Source of the DNA: Acanthaster planci
Taxonomy: Eukaryota > Echinodermata > Asteroidea > Valvatida > Acanthasteridae
NCBI RefSeq assembly: GCF_001949145.1
Contig: NW_019091536.1
Coordinates: 208,892 to 272,891 of the forward strand
Direction: 5' to 3'
Length of the DNA: 64,000 nucleotides
Shown here: in pieces, positions 13,901-23,021 of the stretch
Position numbering within the stretch: the first letter of the stretch is position 1
How the letters are laid out: each line of letters opens with the position of its first letter
Program-made: the position numbers and the translations under genes
The notes under the pieces: generated by a model
The model's input: the letters and a program-made list of their open reading frames with translations, nothing else
Database searches by the model: none
Told to the model about the DNA's origin: nothing

Positions 13901-16900
13901 TGAGTTCGGCCTCAGTGTTGTTCCCAAATTAAAGTATTCACAAAAGAACGGGGAGAGGGCGCTTTGTTTCCGAGCAAAGATATCCCTTTGAACGGACATA
14001 ACTAATATCAGGCCAAGTTCAGTCATCGAACATTTGTCGATCCCTGGTCGATTTTTCCTCGGCAACCTGTGCTCGAAACTATCCTGGGTACCAGGCAAAT
14101 TGGATCAGTGCTTGACATAATGGCCACTGATCGAAGTTGGCCTAATCTGACAATAGTAATTCACTGGTTGACACATGTTGCCTGATACCGTTACCAAGGA
14201 GGCGGGTTGACTGTTCTCTGTCCCTAAATGATGTTCTAATTCCGTTCTTCGATTGTTCAAATAGTTACTGAGGTAGGAACTGGGCAGTGGCTTTTCCAGG
14301 TTTTGCGTTCTGGGGGACAAAAATGGAGATTTTTCTATGACACAGTGCCCATTTATTTTATCTGTAAAACCCCCTTCCCTCCATCAACATATTGTCTAGA
14401 AACTAACCTTTAGGGGGAACGGTATATCGGTACTTGTGAACGGCGCCCCGATTGTTGGCATCATCTTGTGCATTCCTACGTTTCAAGGTGAACCACCTTA
14501 CTCCCTGCGAATATCATATGGATAATAGGAGCCCCAAAACTAAAATTCCTCGTCAGTGCAAAAAGTTTAATTTCACTCGTGCACTGAGTGGGGTCTGTTA
14601 ATGCTAACCGTGTTTTGCATATACCAGAAACGAAATTTCTTTTCTGTTTCTTTTGGATCGTACAGCGTGTGTTGACAGCAATAAAAACTGTATGTATTGG
14701 GCGGCTGTGGGAGAGTGTAAAATCAACCCCAACTACATGTTGATTTACTGTCAGAAAGCGTGCGGAGTCTGCGAAGAGTACAGTAAGAATAGTTTTTTCC
14801 TTTATAAAGTACTTGTTACTACGCCTATGCACTTGCGGACCTTTCTTTTGTATAATGCAAATATTGGTGGCCATTTTGCATGAGCGGCCAACGTTTTCAG
14901 AACGTCCACCCTTATATATGCACATGTAGTTCACTACAATCTTGGCCTTAAATTGCTCATTTGCTTGAAAATGCAATAAGAATCTTTTTCTTTTATTATA
15001 ATTTTGAGGTTTTAATACTTGAGTAAGAATTTTTGGAAACTAGCCTGGTATTTCGGGGGGTGAATTACCACGAACAATATCGTGATCTTTATCAGTGATG
15101 TTGGCGAAAACATCGGGGTGTGTCAAATTAAGGTAGCTGCATAATATCATACTCACCAGTAAATGAAAATCCCCTTTACTACCAGTCTGTCAGGACTCCC
15201 ATGACAACTGTCCAAGGTGGAAAGAACTGGGCGAGTGTACAAAGAACCCCTACTACATGATGGCCAACTGCCACTACAGCTGCGGCGTGTGTATTGACGG
15301 TGAGTAGATGTGACTCTCAAGCCTTTCTCTTCCTCACGCGAGGACGGATCCAAAACCAAATGTTTAGAAGGATCAAACTCGTGGGGGGGGCAAAAATCTG
15401 GATTTGCATGGCCCCTCTGAGTGATGGGGCTACATCTTGATTTGTTACACGCATTATGAAGGAAGGGAATTAAATACAGCGATTAAATCGCCTTTCATTA
15501 TTTGAAAAAGGGTGCTCCTTTTTGGCAGGTTCGTTGGCCCTCCTGGATTAGTTTTTTTCCTCACGCTGATAGATCGCACAAGTAGAGTGGCATTGAAAAA
15601 GCAGTGCACCACTGACAATGACTTTGTATAGGTTCATACTCTCGCCAGGAACGCGAAGGACATTCTCTCCAAAAAGACAAGATAAAATGACATTCGAATT
15701 TTTTCAAATCATAGCAATTCCTTATAGCTCAATCACCTAAGTTTCACAAGTACGTTTCCTCAACACTGGAATGGCGCCCACTTTACACCTGTTTTGTGGA
15801 CCTCTGCTGCATTTTTTTCTGTCGGTTGAAGTAACTGAAGTTCTCATTCTGTCAGAAAGTTCTGATAAAGTCCCCTATCATTGAGTTTTGTTGACTGGTA
15901 ATCCCCCGTCGACATTCTCTATGTTTCGGGTTACCTTTCAATTTGGACTGTCTCCGAAATATTATTTCAACTTGTACTTTGTCAGATGAATGTTCCAGCA
16001 GTCCGTGTCAGAATGCCGCGACATGCGTGGACGGCGTAGACTCCTACACATGCACGTGTCCGTCTGGCTTTGAAGGCGTCAACTGTGAAATAGGTCAGCC
16101 TGGTTTAATCTCTTAATATTAAAACTCGAGTGTTATTTATCCAGTACGTAACGAATCTTGATTCTCTTAAATTCTCTACGTATTATGCTTCTTATTTTAG
16201 ATATCGACGACTGCCTTAACCAGCCATGCATGAATAACGGTACATGTATCGACAGACCTAACGGTTTTCAGTGTACGTGCACGGAGTATTACAGAGGATT
16301 CACATGCGAATTAGGTAACAAATCTTCCTTTTTTTGTTTCATCAGAATATTATGATTTTGGGTTCCATTATTTTATCCGACATATCTTGAATTTTCTGGA
16401 GGCAGGTGGTAACAGTACGTGAGAACTGCGTGTGATGTTGGTAGACCAATAAAACAAACAAAGCCTATAGAACTGAAGACTTCCACAGGAGGCGTTCCAT
16501 TTCCGGCACAAATTATTCAAGTTTCAATTATTTCCTATCTCAGTTTTTGTTGAATACCTGAAAGATACCAGTGTACAGCATTTGCTTTATCTCATATAAA
16601 TTTAAACTTAATTCCTTATTTTTCCAGATGCAGATTTTTGCACCAGCGACCCTTGTGTTAACAACGGTACATGTGCGAGTGATTTCACCGGGTTCAACTG
16701 TACATGTCCAGATGGTTTCGAGGGAACAAACTGCGAAATAGGCGAGTTTGTAGTCGTACTCCAGCTCTGTAACTACTCTCCAACCCGCTAACACCATGAA
16801 TAATTTGACCCATATATCTTATCTCAGAGAACTTTGATCTCAAGCACTGGAAATCTGTATATTTCTGGCAGTGTTCTGGACTTGTCGATTGAAGTCTAGT

Positions 16901-19900
16901 AAAAGGAATCTTTCAGTCGTTGCAGATGTGATTTTGATGGTGCTATTTTGTTTCATTATGAACAGAAATCAACGAGTGTACCAGCTCACCCTGCCAGCAT
17001 ACTGGGACATGCGAGGACCAGATCAATGGTTACTTGTGTCATTGTCCCCAGGAATGGACCGGACCGGAATGCCAGTTTGGTAAGGTCAAAGTTTAAATGG
17101 CAGATGCTTGGGACAGTTGAAGATATTACCCTATGCAGAATATTTAAAATTGTCATCACTGGCCTGAAGGGAGCGAGAAATTAAAGAAAAAAAAATCTGT
17201 ATTCTCCTACAATTCGACAATTTACAAACTTTTCTGAGCATCGTCTTCAGAATTTGTTTTCTTCACACAATAACTCCACTTGGTTAAGATGGTATGATTC
17301 TTCTTACAGTGTTTTCTTTGACTTTTAGAAATAAGGGTTTGTCGGTTTTCATTGGGAGCAAATTGTGTACAGCAACCTACCAATCGTGTTGATTAGCATG
17401 TCATAATGATAGTTACTTTTGGTAGGGACGACTAGTAAAAGGAAATCCGTTTGCCCTTTGGCTTCAGATTTTGATGAGTGTAAGAGTAATCCATGCATAA
17501 ATGGAGGGACGTGTTACCACGGCGTGGGCCATAGACTGTACATATGTTACTGCCCAAGTGGATTTGAGGGACCAAACTGCGAACAAGGTATGTGGTGTGT
17601 TCATAAGCACAAATTTTTTTTTTAAATGGCGTCATGTTAAAATTTTAATATGAGCAACAAGCCCTACAAGGGCGACATTCCACACTACAAATTTGCCTGC
17701 AGTGGGTTGAATTACAATCATAGGGGATAAAATCTGAAACGTCCCAGAATGGTATATATTAACCCAGTCTTGGGATACAAATTTATTTCTGGTTCATTTG
17801 TCAATCGCCAAATTGGTAATATTAACCGATTTTTGGCTAAAATAAACCGGAATATCAATTTCAACCACCAAAATCGGGTTGATACAACTCACAGTTTTGG
17901 GTAGTTGGGTTTCCACCCTCCCTTGGTTTGAAATTTAACCCAGGCAGTATTCATTGCAGAGTGTCTCACATTAATTCAGTTGACGCTGCAGTTTTCAATA
18001 GGAAAGTGCACCACCAAGAGGTTGCAATGGAGAGGCCTTTTGCTGCAAAGCATTACTGTAAAGTCAGCATCAACAGACGCATACACTGAATTCAGCAGGC
18101 CATAAGTCTTACTTAAGGCAAACTTCATTTGTGGAAACGTTTATAACACACTATTGAACTTACACGGTTTCCAGATGTAGTGTACATGTGTAGTCTTCTA
18201 CAAATCCAGTGTTAAAGTCAACTTTTACTCAAATTTGTGTCTGGATTGCGATGTTTTCGTCTGAAAAAAAAAACAAAGAACATTTGGTGACATGTGACAT
18301 TATTAAAATTGACTAAAACTCAACAGCTCTATTTATGAACAGTTTCTTCAATCGGGAAAGGGGTTCACAAATACCAATACGTGAAAATTAACTTGTGATC
18401 TCTTAAAACTACCTGTATGATTTCATTGGGCCAAAAAAACTCGCCGGGTTTCTTTTCAGGGGCTGTCTCCAAAAGTGGTGTGGCGACGTGGCTTTTTTCC
18501 CTCACGTTTGTTCTATAGATGATGTACATGCACATGGGCTTGTACGTAGACTGGCCTCCTCACTATTGAACGTTTAAAAGCCTTTTCGGCTTTTAGATGT
18601 ACACAGGACATAAGACCGCGTCGTTTGTCTTGTTCGCAGATGTAAATGTATAACAAATGACGTCATCTGAAAAAGAGCCTTACTAAAACTTTAGGGGCCT
18701 AGAGGGACTCCTTTACTGTTCCTATTACTCTATCGTACCCCATCTACAACACGTTTAAAATTACTCAGTATCAGGATTCTGATCGATCAAGCAAGTTTGG
18801 CAGCGTTTGGACAGCGTTATTATACCAAATAAAAACCTTTATTTTGCGGACGCGCAGGTCTACTGCGACGCATACGCACGCGCTAACGAGAAACTGGAAA
18901 CTTTTTTTGGCCTTATGGGTAATTTTCTGGGCGTTTCTCTTTTATTTATCAAGAGGTGGATGAGTGTTCCAGCTCACCATGTCAAAATGGGGCAACCTGC
19001 CAAGATTTGCTGGACGGTTTCAACTGTGATTGTACCCCAGGCTGGACTGGACTTACATGCGGCCAAGGTAACTTGGACAATCTTTTTGGTCCCGTTTTAC
19101 TCCTTTTTCCAATGTCAAAGCGCTTTTTATGGAGAACAAAATATAAAGATAAGCGTCACCACCACCGTAGATTTTCCTATTTAATGCAATCCTCTGGTCA
19201 ATTAAATGCAGGACCCAGTCTAATATACATTGAAGACGAGTGCTAGCTGGAGGAAGTTATTTCTTGTTCCATCCCACCACAACCTGCAGTTGAGAAAACT
19301 GAATTGTGTGCAAATTTGTTAGTCATATTTTCTGATAATGAAGAATATGAGTGCATATTGAATATGTACTCATTATGATCATGTACATGTAGAAAACATT
19401 GGATTGGAATAGGAGTATCACTTTACAGGTAAACGGTAATCATGGTTAAGTTTTTTATGTTTTTCTTTTCAATAAGAAAACAACGTTTGATGTTCCTGAT
19501 ATAGTGGGCCTATCAACAACTCATACAGTATTGTCAAGAGTTTGTCTCACCTGAATTAGGAAGCAATACTTTTTCTGATATTTTTTCCAGATACATTAGA
19601 GTGTGCCAGTAACCCTTGTCGACGTGGTCAGTGCATTGAGGGCGCTAACCGATTTGAATGCCTGTGCTTCCCAGGATTTACCGGGGTCATGTGTGAAATA
19701 GGTCAGTCTAGAAGTACCCAAACACCAGAGGGCGCTCATTGACGAGTACGCCGTATCAGAACCTCTTACAAAAGTATTACTCACTATTGATGGTGCACGT
19801 CCTGCGTTTAGACCCTAGTCAAGTGCACACATGCCAAATATCACATACACTCGGAGGGTGTACAGTATTGGTTTACTTGCAGTCGTTTTGGATTTCACAA

Positions 19901-22900
19901 ACTGCCTGAAGATAGTCTGAGGTGCTTTTTCGCTTTTCTCCCTTGGTAACAACTTCACGTTTTCCTCTATAGATGTGTCATCTTAACCCCTCTGTAAGTG
20001 ACATGTATAGGGGAAATAAAAACCGAGGACAATAATGCAGTCTCATGAAAAACCAAGCTATGCCAGACTAAAAGTGGAGGGAAAACTCCTCCAATTTAAC
20101 CGATGGATTTTTTTATTTTGACTTTTGCGTCAAGTAACAAAGAACTTTCAGAAATAGTGAACTCTCCTTTTCGAGAATACGTCGATCATTGTCCTGCCAT
20201 TGCAGCGGGGGGGGGGTTCTCATTTTGCAGTAACAGGTGTTGTTCTGGCAGAGAAAACAAACTTGATATCCTGGAGTGGGTGTTGTGAATCCAAACTACA
20301 AATAACATTTTTGGAGTATCTCCAGAACTTTAAAAATATAAAAAAATATAATTTGATATTAACTCGGTAACTTTAAATTTTTTTTACTGTATACAGACGT
20401 TGATGAGTGCGCCAGTAATCCATGCTTGAACGGTGGACAGTGTCTAAATTTGGACAACCGGCACGACTGCATCTGCCCAGAAAAATGGCAAGGGAGATAT
20501 TGCGAAGAAGGTAAAGAGCGCCCCCAACTCTTAACACTATTCCTTTCCATTTTCGAAACTATTTCTCGTTGAGATTCGGCCCTCAGTCCTCTTAGTAATA
20601 GCGCCCTCTGCCTCAGCAGCCGTTCAGAATCCTGGACGATTTGGAAAAGTAATTTCGTTTAAGGACAAAATCCTGAGGTTTTGACTTCTTCATTTTTGAT
20701 ATGCTGCATCTAAAATCAGTCTTGTTTGATTCAGCCATGTTTCATAAAGCTGGTTTGTTTTTGTCATAGCAACATGTTTTGAAATGATGATGGAAATGAT
20801 GTCAAAAATAATTTGTGGTAAGAAGGGCATGCCTCTAGGTTAGCATTCACAAACCTTTGTAAGTTTGAAATTTCAAAAAACTTCAGTTCGTCTCGAAAAA
20901 AGAGAAAAGTAAAAATTACTGCACTGAATATAGATTTTGAGTCTCTGGTCGAGTTCGGGCGGCCTGTTCTTGACACAGGTTTCTTGTTCTTGCGCTCGGA
21001 CGACAGGAACACGACTCAAGATTACTGTTCTCGGAACAGAATCACACACCAACTCCTCGTCAGGGTTTTACATGAACACACGGAAAAACGTGTGAAATTT
21101 TGATTTTTGAACAGTTGCAAAAATTAGAGAGATGGCTTCAAAAGTCTCTGCAGACAATGGGAAGTTTTGCAAATTAACATTAAATATTTTCCACAACACA
21201 GAAATTAATATTCCTGTTTCAATAGAAAAGAATTCAGCCCAAGCATCCGGATACAAGCATTAACTCTCTAGTAACGTACCTAGCCGCCGCCATGTTCCAT
21301 GTTGCTTGCTACTGACTACCAGCAATAACTGGTTCTTTGTTCACGACGTTCGAGCGGCCGACCCGTAAACATTGGTCTCAGACTTGGAAATTTGAAATCG
21401 TTGGACAAAGTTTCCATAATTCAAGAAAAAGCACGACGCCTTACGTACCTCGGATAATAAACGATATTTGATGGCCTTGCTTTACCCTGACCGCTTTCCG
21501 TTGGAATCGCGCCATTTACACAACCAGAAATAAACGAGTTACAGATCCCTCTTTAATCGGTAGCTAAACTCGGTAACAGAGTGACAATCCATCCAATTAG
21601 CTAAGGGGCCATTTGAGAAGATCATGCCGTAGCTCGCCGAGTCCCCAAGCCCTCGTTCCCCGGTTTATAAATAGTCCCGCCTCCCGGAGCAGTGCCAGGC
21701 CGTGCCCGGTACAGGCTAAGCCGAGTCACGGTTATTTTCAGTCCGGGCGCTTCCGTGTGACTCATGGTGCACGAAGAGGTCCCGGTTTCCGGCCAATCAG
21801 TAGGGAAGGGGGAGGGTTATTTTTGTACACGATTAAGCTGATCATTTTCAAGTAACACCCAGGGCCGGTTTGAGGGGTAGTGTAGGCTTCCTTTTCGTAT
21901 GCGTCATCAGTATTTTTACCCCCCCCTACATGACCTCCGAACATAGAGACAGAGGAAAAGGTTATTTAGAAGTCAGCAAGAGACCTTTTCAGCATGCTTA
22001 AAACGGAATCGAGGCCTGTGAAGATTTTATGAAAGAGTTTAAATGTCTGTTTTAAATTCTAAAGTTGATTACAAAGACAAATATGAGGAAGTTTTTTATG
22101 GGGGAGGGAGGGTGGTCATAAAAACAGTGGAAAATAAAAATATGAAATGTAATAGTACTTTTTCTTGAAAAGATATCAGAGATTGCCAGTGTCAGATGAG
22201 AATATTTTGATACACATTACTGGGTATTTTTGTCAATTAGAGTTGCAATGGCTGATGATTTTTAAAGAATATTTTCAATTTGGAGCACTGTTACAAGTAT
22301 GGTAAAAAGTAACCGAGCAGTTTCTAATTTATTTCTGTCAGCCGTTACGACAATGCCTCCTACAACCCCGTTTACTACCAGCGCGACATCTCCATCACCT
22401 AAACCTCAACACGCCTCTGCTTCATGGAGTGATTTTGTGTCAGATTTCTTGGAGTCATCGTACCCTCAGAGCAGCCATGGTGAGTTCACTACGCCCATTG
22501 ACGAGGAAACAGGGCCGGACGAAGGCCCTTCAGGCATGGGGGAGGAAGAGGTCAACACGCCAACACAGGACCAAGAGGTCGCAGACACAACAAGCCCCAG
22601 AATTGAGCTGGTGGAAACAACGGAGCTTGAGGCGCTGGAGACTACCAGCGACACCCAGACCACGGAGGGCGCAGACAGGCCTAGCACGTCCGTCGGCAGC
22701 ACCACGGGCTTGGACAACAGTGTTCTCCACAAGGATCCCATCGAAAAGAACCCAGCCGGTACGGATGGGAGGAAAGGGGCGGGCCAGAGCAAGCAATCCC
22801 AGCAGGCCTCCACGGGCCACATCATCGCCGTGGTTTTTGGCGGCCTGCTGTTCATCGCCATTGTGGCGTTCCTCGTCATTGTCGTGGTGCGGCAGAGGCG

Positions 22901-23021
22901 AAAGTCGCGCATCGGCAAGTACGAGCACTTCAGCATGGACAGCAAAGACGCCCTGGCCTGGAAGGAGATGGACACCCGCTCGTACAATGACTCTATTAAC
23001 ACGGAGAGCTCCAACATGTAG
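4843..23021 (+). CDS. MAM-EGF-ShKT-EGF single-pass membrane protein (5' incomplete, 22 exons visible)
   Basis: Modular cell-surface or receptor-like protein of unknown ligand. The visible part is about 1,061 residues: C-terminal MAM (1-122), EGF modules 1-8 (about 123-455), two ShKT modules (456-532), EGF modules 9-16 (533-835), a Thr/Pro/acidic stalk, a 24-residue helix (995-1018) and a 43-residue cytoplasmic tail starting RQRRKSR. Every exon from the end of the MAM domain onward is phase 1-1, the classic setting for exon shuffling, and the 22 exons join without a frame break. Several EGF modules have calcium-binding starts (DVDEC, DIDDC, EINEC) and Notch-type O-glucose and O-fucose consensus sites. 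MAM domains usually mediate adhesion or dimerisation; ShKT domains occur widely in secreted and membrane proteins and need not be toxic. I do not recognise an orthologue. The start is missing. Confidence 0.9.
5115..5234 (+). CDS. MAM domain exon b
   Basis: Flanked by acgcag and gtaagg; phase 0-0, 40 codons. It contains the MAM signature [16 protein letters not shown], equivalent to the usual G-x-x-G-x-x-W strand, and continues the frame of the preceding exon. Confidence 0.9.
5787..5892 (+). CDS. MAM domain exon c (C-terminal end)
   Basis: A C-rich tract and cctaag acceptor precede it and gtaagg follows. It encodes [20 protein letters not shown] then LLGPHC, the diagnostic C-terminal MAM motif (FEG...G.IAIDD....C). 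It ends in phase 1, setting the phase for all later modules. Confidence 0.93.
6699..6830 (+). CDS. EGF module 1
   Basis: Acceptor gatcgacag, donor gtgagg, phase 1-1, 132 nt. Six cysteines in EGF spacing: CSPNPC, GGTC, YRCNC, then a C-terminal GWGGVNC. It lacks a calcium-binding D-x-D/N-E start. Confidence 0.93.
7949..8071 (+). CDS. EGF module 2
   Basis: Acceptor ttacctag, donor gttaga (non-consensus after GT), phase 1-1. Motifs CSSRPC, DGHC, YTCEC and GWTGDNC give six cysteines. The loop between Cys3 and Cys4 carries an N-S-T glycosylation sequon. CSSRPC fits the O-glucose consensus C-x-S-x-P-C. Confidence 0.9.
8072..10149. other. Long intron between EGF modules 2 and 3
   Basis: About 2.1 kb without an EGF exon that I can find on either strand. 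It holds a C-rich patch near 8722-8732 and a dispersed repeat around 9545-9700 whose relative lies inverted near 34770-34930. Confidence 0.6.
9545..9700 (+). repeat. Dispersed repeat, copy 1 (relative at 34770-34930)
   Basis: Shares blocks such as 'attctccgttctt' and 'gccgacaaaactaaccaa' plus a following GT-rich/C-rich block with the reverse complement of 34770-34930. It contains no gene. Exact ends were not determined. Confidence 0.65.
10150..10275 (+). CDS. EGF module 3
   Basis: Acceptor gtgatttcag, donor gtgagt, phase 1-1, 126 nt. Motifs CDPNPC, CQNDATC (O-fucose consensus), YYECVC and GWIGADC. It is close in sequence to modules 6 and 7, suggesting exon duplication inside the gene. Confidence 0.95.
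10917..11039 (+). CDS. EGF module 4
   Basis: Acceptor tcaacag, donor gtaggc, phase 1-1. Motifs [17 protein letters not shown] and FEGRNC complete the six cysteines. The Cys1-Cys2 loop lacks the Ser of the O-glucose consensus. Confidence 0.95.
   Translation, partial: RTFPILVRLITARMAVFASFNQRGSSHVVALETSRAGTVK
11429..11557 (+). CDS. EGF module 5
   Basis: Acceptor aaaatgcag, donor gtaagc, phase 1-1, 129 nt. Motifs [17 protein letters not shown] and EWTGDNC. The upstream tract is pyrimidine-rich (ttccttttccccctt). Confidence 0.93.
11711..11833 (+). CDS. EGF module 6
   Basis: Acceptor gcttctcag, donor gtaaag, phase 1-1. Motifs CSSDPC (O-glucose consensus), CQNGATC (O-fucose consensus), HYECLC and GGNC. 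Strongly similar to module 7. Confidence 0.95.
12270..12392 (+). CDS. EGF module 7
   Basis: Acceptor tttatacag, donor gtaaga, phase 1-1. Motifs CESSPC, CQNDATC, HYECSC and EWTGENC. The shared DHYEC segment and identical exon length mark it as a duplicate of module 6. Confidence 0.95.
12393..13656. other. Intron between EGF modules 7 and 8
   Basis: About 1.26 kb. It begins with a short run of cctgg pentamers (about 12435-12470). At 13304-13310 a strong acceptor and a perfect gtgagt donor enclose only seven bases, discussed as a possible dead exon. No other coding signal was seen. Confidence 0.5.
13657..13776 (+). CDS. EGF module 8, calcium-binding type
   Basis: Acceptor tttcaag, donor gtgaga, phase 1-1, 120 nt. 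It starts DVDEC, and the Cys3-Cys4 loop with [10 protein letters not shown] fits the Asp/Asn hydroxylation consensus, so this is a typical cbEGF. It is the last EGF before the ShKT pair. Confidence 0.96.
   Translation, partial: TLMSVHSTLARAITVERASTLLAVLTAPAPAAGTALTAN
14666..14782 (+). CDS. ShKT module 1
   Basis: Acceptor cgtacag, donor gtaaga inside tacagtaagaat, phase 1-1, 117 nt. Six cysteines in ShKT spacing: [30 protein letters not shown]. The W-x-x-x-G-E-C and N-P-x-Y-M elements are diagnostic. Confidence 0.94.
15186..15299 (+). CDS. ShKT module 2
   Basis: Acceptor ctaccag, donor gtgagt, phase 1-1, 114 nt. Six cysteines: [29 protein letters not shown]. It pairs with the preceding ShKT exon; both replace EGF units in the middle of the EGF row. 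Confidence 0.95.
15986..16093 (+). CDS. EGF module 9
   Basis: Acceptor tttgtcag, donor gtcagc (weak), phase 1-1, 108 nt, the shortest EGF exon. Motifs DECSSSPC (O-glucose consensus), CQNAATC (O-fucose consensus), [10 protein letters not shown] (hydroxylation consensus) and FEGVNC. Confidence 0.94.
16201..16314 (+). CDS. EGF module 10, calcium-binding type
   Basis: Acceptor cttattttag, donor gtaaca, phase 1-1. It starts DIDDC and carries [10 protein letters not shown], fitting the hydroxylation consensus. The intron before it is only about 107 nt, by far the shortest in the gene. Confidence 0.95.
16628..16741 (+). CDS. EGF module 11 with a GC-AG intron downstream
   Basis: Acceptor atttttccag, phase 1-1, 114 nt. 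Motifs [17 protein letters not shown] and FEGTNC. The exon should end at ata g, and the next bases are gcgagt, so the intron would use a GC donor. The nearest alternative GT, five bases on, would break the frame. Confidence 0.92.
   Translation: MQIFAPATLVLTTVHVRVISPGSTVHVQMVSREQTAK
16966..17079 (+). CDS. EGF module 12, calcium-binding type
   Basis: Acceptor atgaacag, donor gtaagg, phase 1-1. It starts EINEC and contains CTSSPC, HTGTC, YLCHC and EWTGPEC. Confidence 0.94.
17468..17587 (+). CDS. EGF module 13, calcium-binding type
   Basis: Acceptor tggcttcag, donor gtatgt, phase 1-1, 120 nt. It starts DFDEC and contains [12 protein letters not shown] and FEGPNC. The Cys3-Cys4 loop ([12 protein letters not shown]) is longer than in its neighbours and lacks the hydroxylation Asp/Asn. 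Confidence 0.95.
17588..18953. other. Intron between EGF modules 13 and 14
   Basis: About 1.37 kb. It holds a probable MITE (17683-17963) and AT-rich sequence with no further EGF signature. Confidence 0.5.
17683..17963. mobile_element. Probable MITE with imperfect terminal inverted repeats
   Basis: The left end cactacaaatttgcctgca with a following gggtt matches imperfectly the reverse complement of the right end (aacccaggcagtattcat then gcagagtg). There is no coding capacity, and no clear target duplication was seen. Confidence 0.45.
18954..19067 (+). CDS. EGF module 14, calcium-binding type
   Basis: Acceptor tatcaag, donor gtaact, phase 1-1. It starts EVDEC and contains CSSSPC, CQNGATC and [10 protein letters not shown], so it meets the calcium, O-glucose, O-fucose and hydroxylation consensus at once. 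Confidence 0.96.
19591..19701 (+). CDS. EGF module 15
   Basis: Acceptor ttttttccag, donor gtcagt, phase 1-1, 111 nt. Motifs [16 protein letters not shown] and FTGVMC. The Cys2-Cys3 loop is one residue shorter than in its neighbours. Confidence 0.94.
20397..20510 (+). CDS. EGF module 16, calcium-binding type
   Basis: Acceptor tgtatacag, donor gtaaag, phase 1-1. It starts DVDEC and contains [16 protein letters not shown] and WQGRYC. It is the last module before the stalk exon. Confidence 0.95.
20511..22341. other. Last intron of the EGF gene, with promoter-like patch
   Basis: About 1.8 kb. No exon was found. It is AT-rich apart from 21600-21800, which is markedly GC-rich and contains TATA, AP-1 and CCAAT motifs (separate entry). 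A gccgccgccatg stretch near 21283-21294 is, on the minus strand, an ATGGCGGC element of the kind seen at some metazoan start sites. Confidence 0.5.
21640..21800. promoter_or_regulatory. Candidate internal promoter, orientation unknown
   Basis: GC-rich island inside an AT-rich intron. It holds TATAAATAG at 21666-21674, TGACTCA (AP-1 type) at 21758-21764 and ggccaatcag (CCAAT box) near 21789. If read leftward, CCAAT and AP-1 lie upstream of the TATA box in the usual order. If read rightward, the first in-frame ATG is 22299, which runs straight into the stalk-helix exon. Confidence 0.4.
22342..23021 (+). CDS. Terminal exon: mucin-like stalk, membrane helix, cytoplasmic tail
   Basis: Acceptor tttctgtcag, phase 1, stop TAG at 23019. 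The stalk begins with Thr/Pro/Ser-rich sequence ([17 protein letters not shown]), then an acidic Thr-rich part likely to be O-glycosylated. The helix [20 protein letters not shown] and four more residues occupy 22818-22889. [14 protein letters not shown] follows as stop-transfer and start of the 43-residue tail, which ends ESSNM. The single-exon, phase-1 stalk-helix-basic layout is the same as in the main exons of the downstream two-exon genes. Confidence 0.95.

Noticed and set aside
14666-15299. ShKT modules as venom-type toxins
   Set aside because: The modules are exons inside a multi-domain membrane protein with matching phases. ShKT domains are common in non-toxic extracellular proteins.
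22466-23017. 183-codon minus-strand open frame opposite the stalk exon
   Set aside because: Shadow of the GC-rich stalk coding sequence; no domain and no splice signals.
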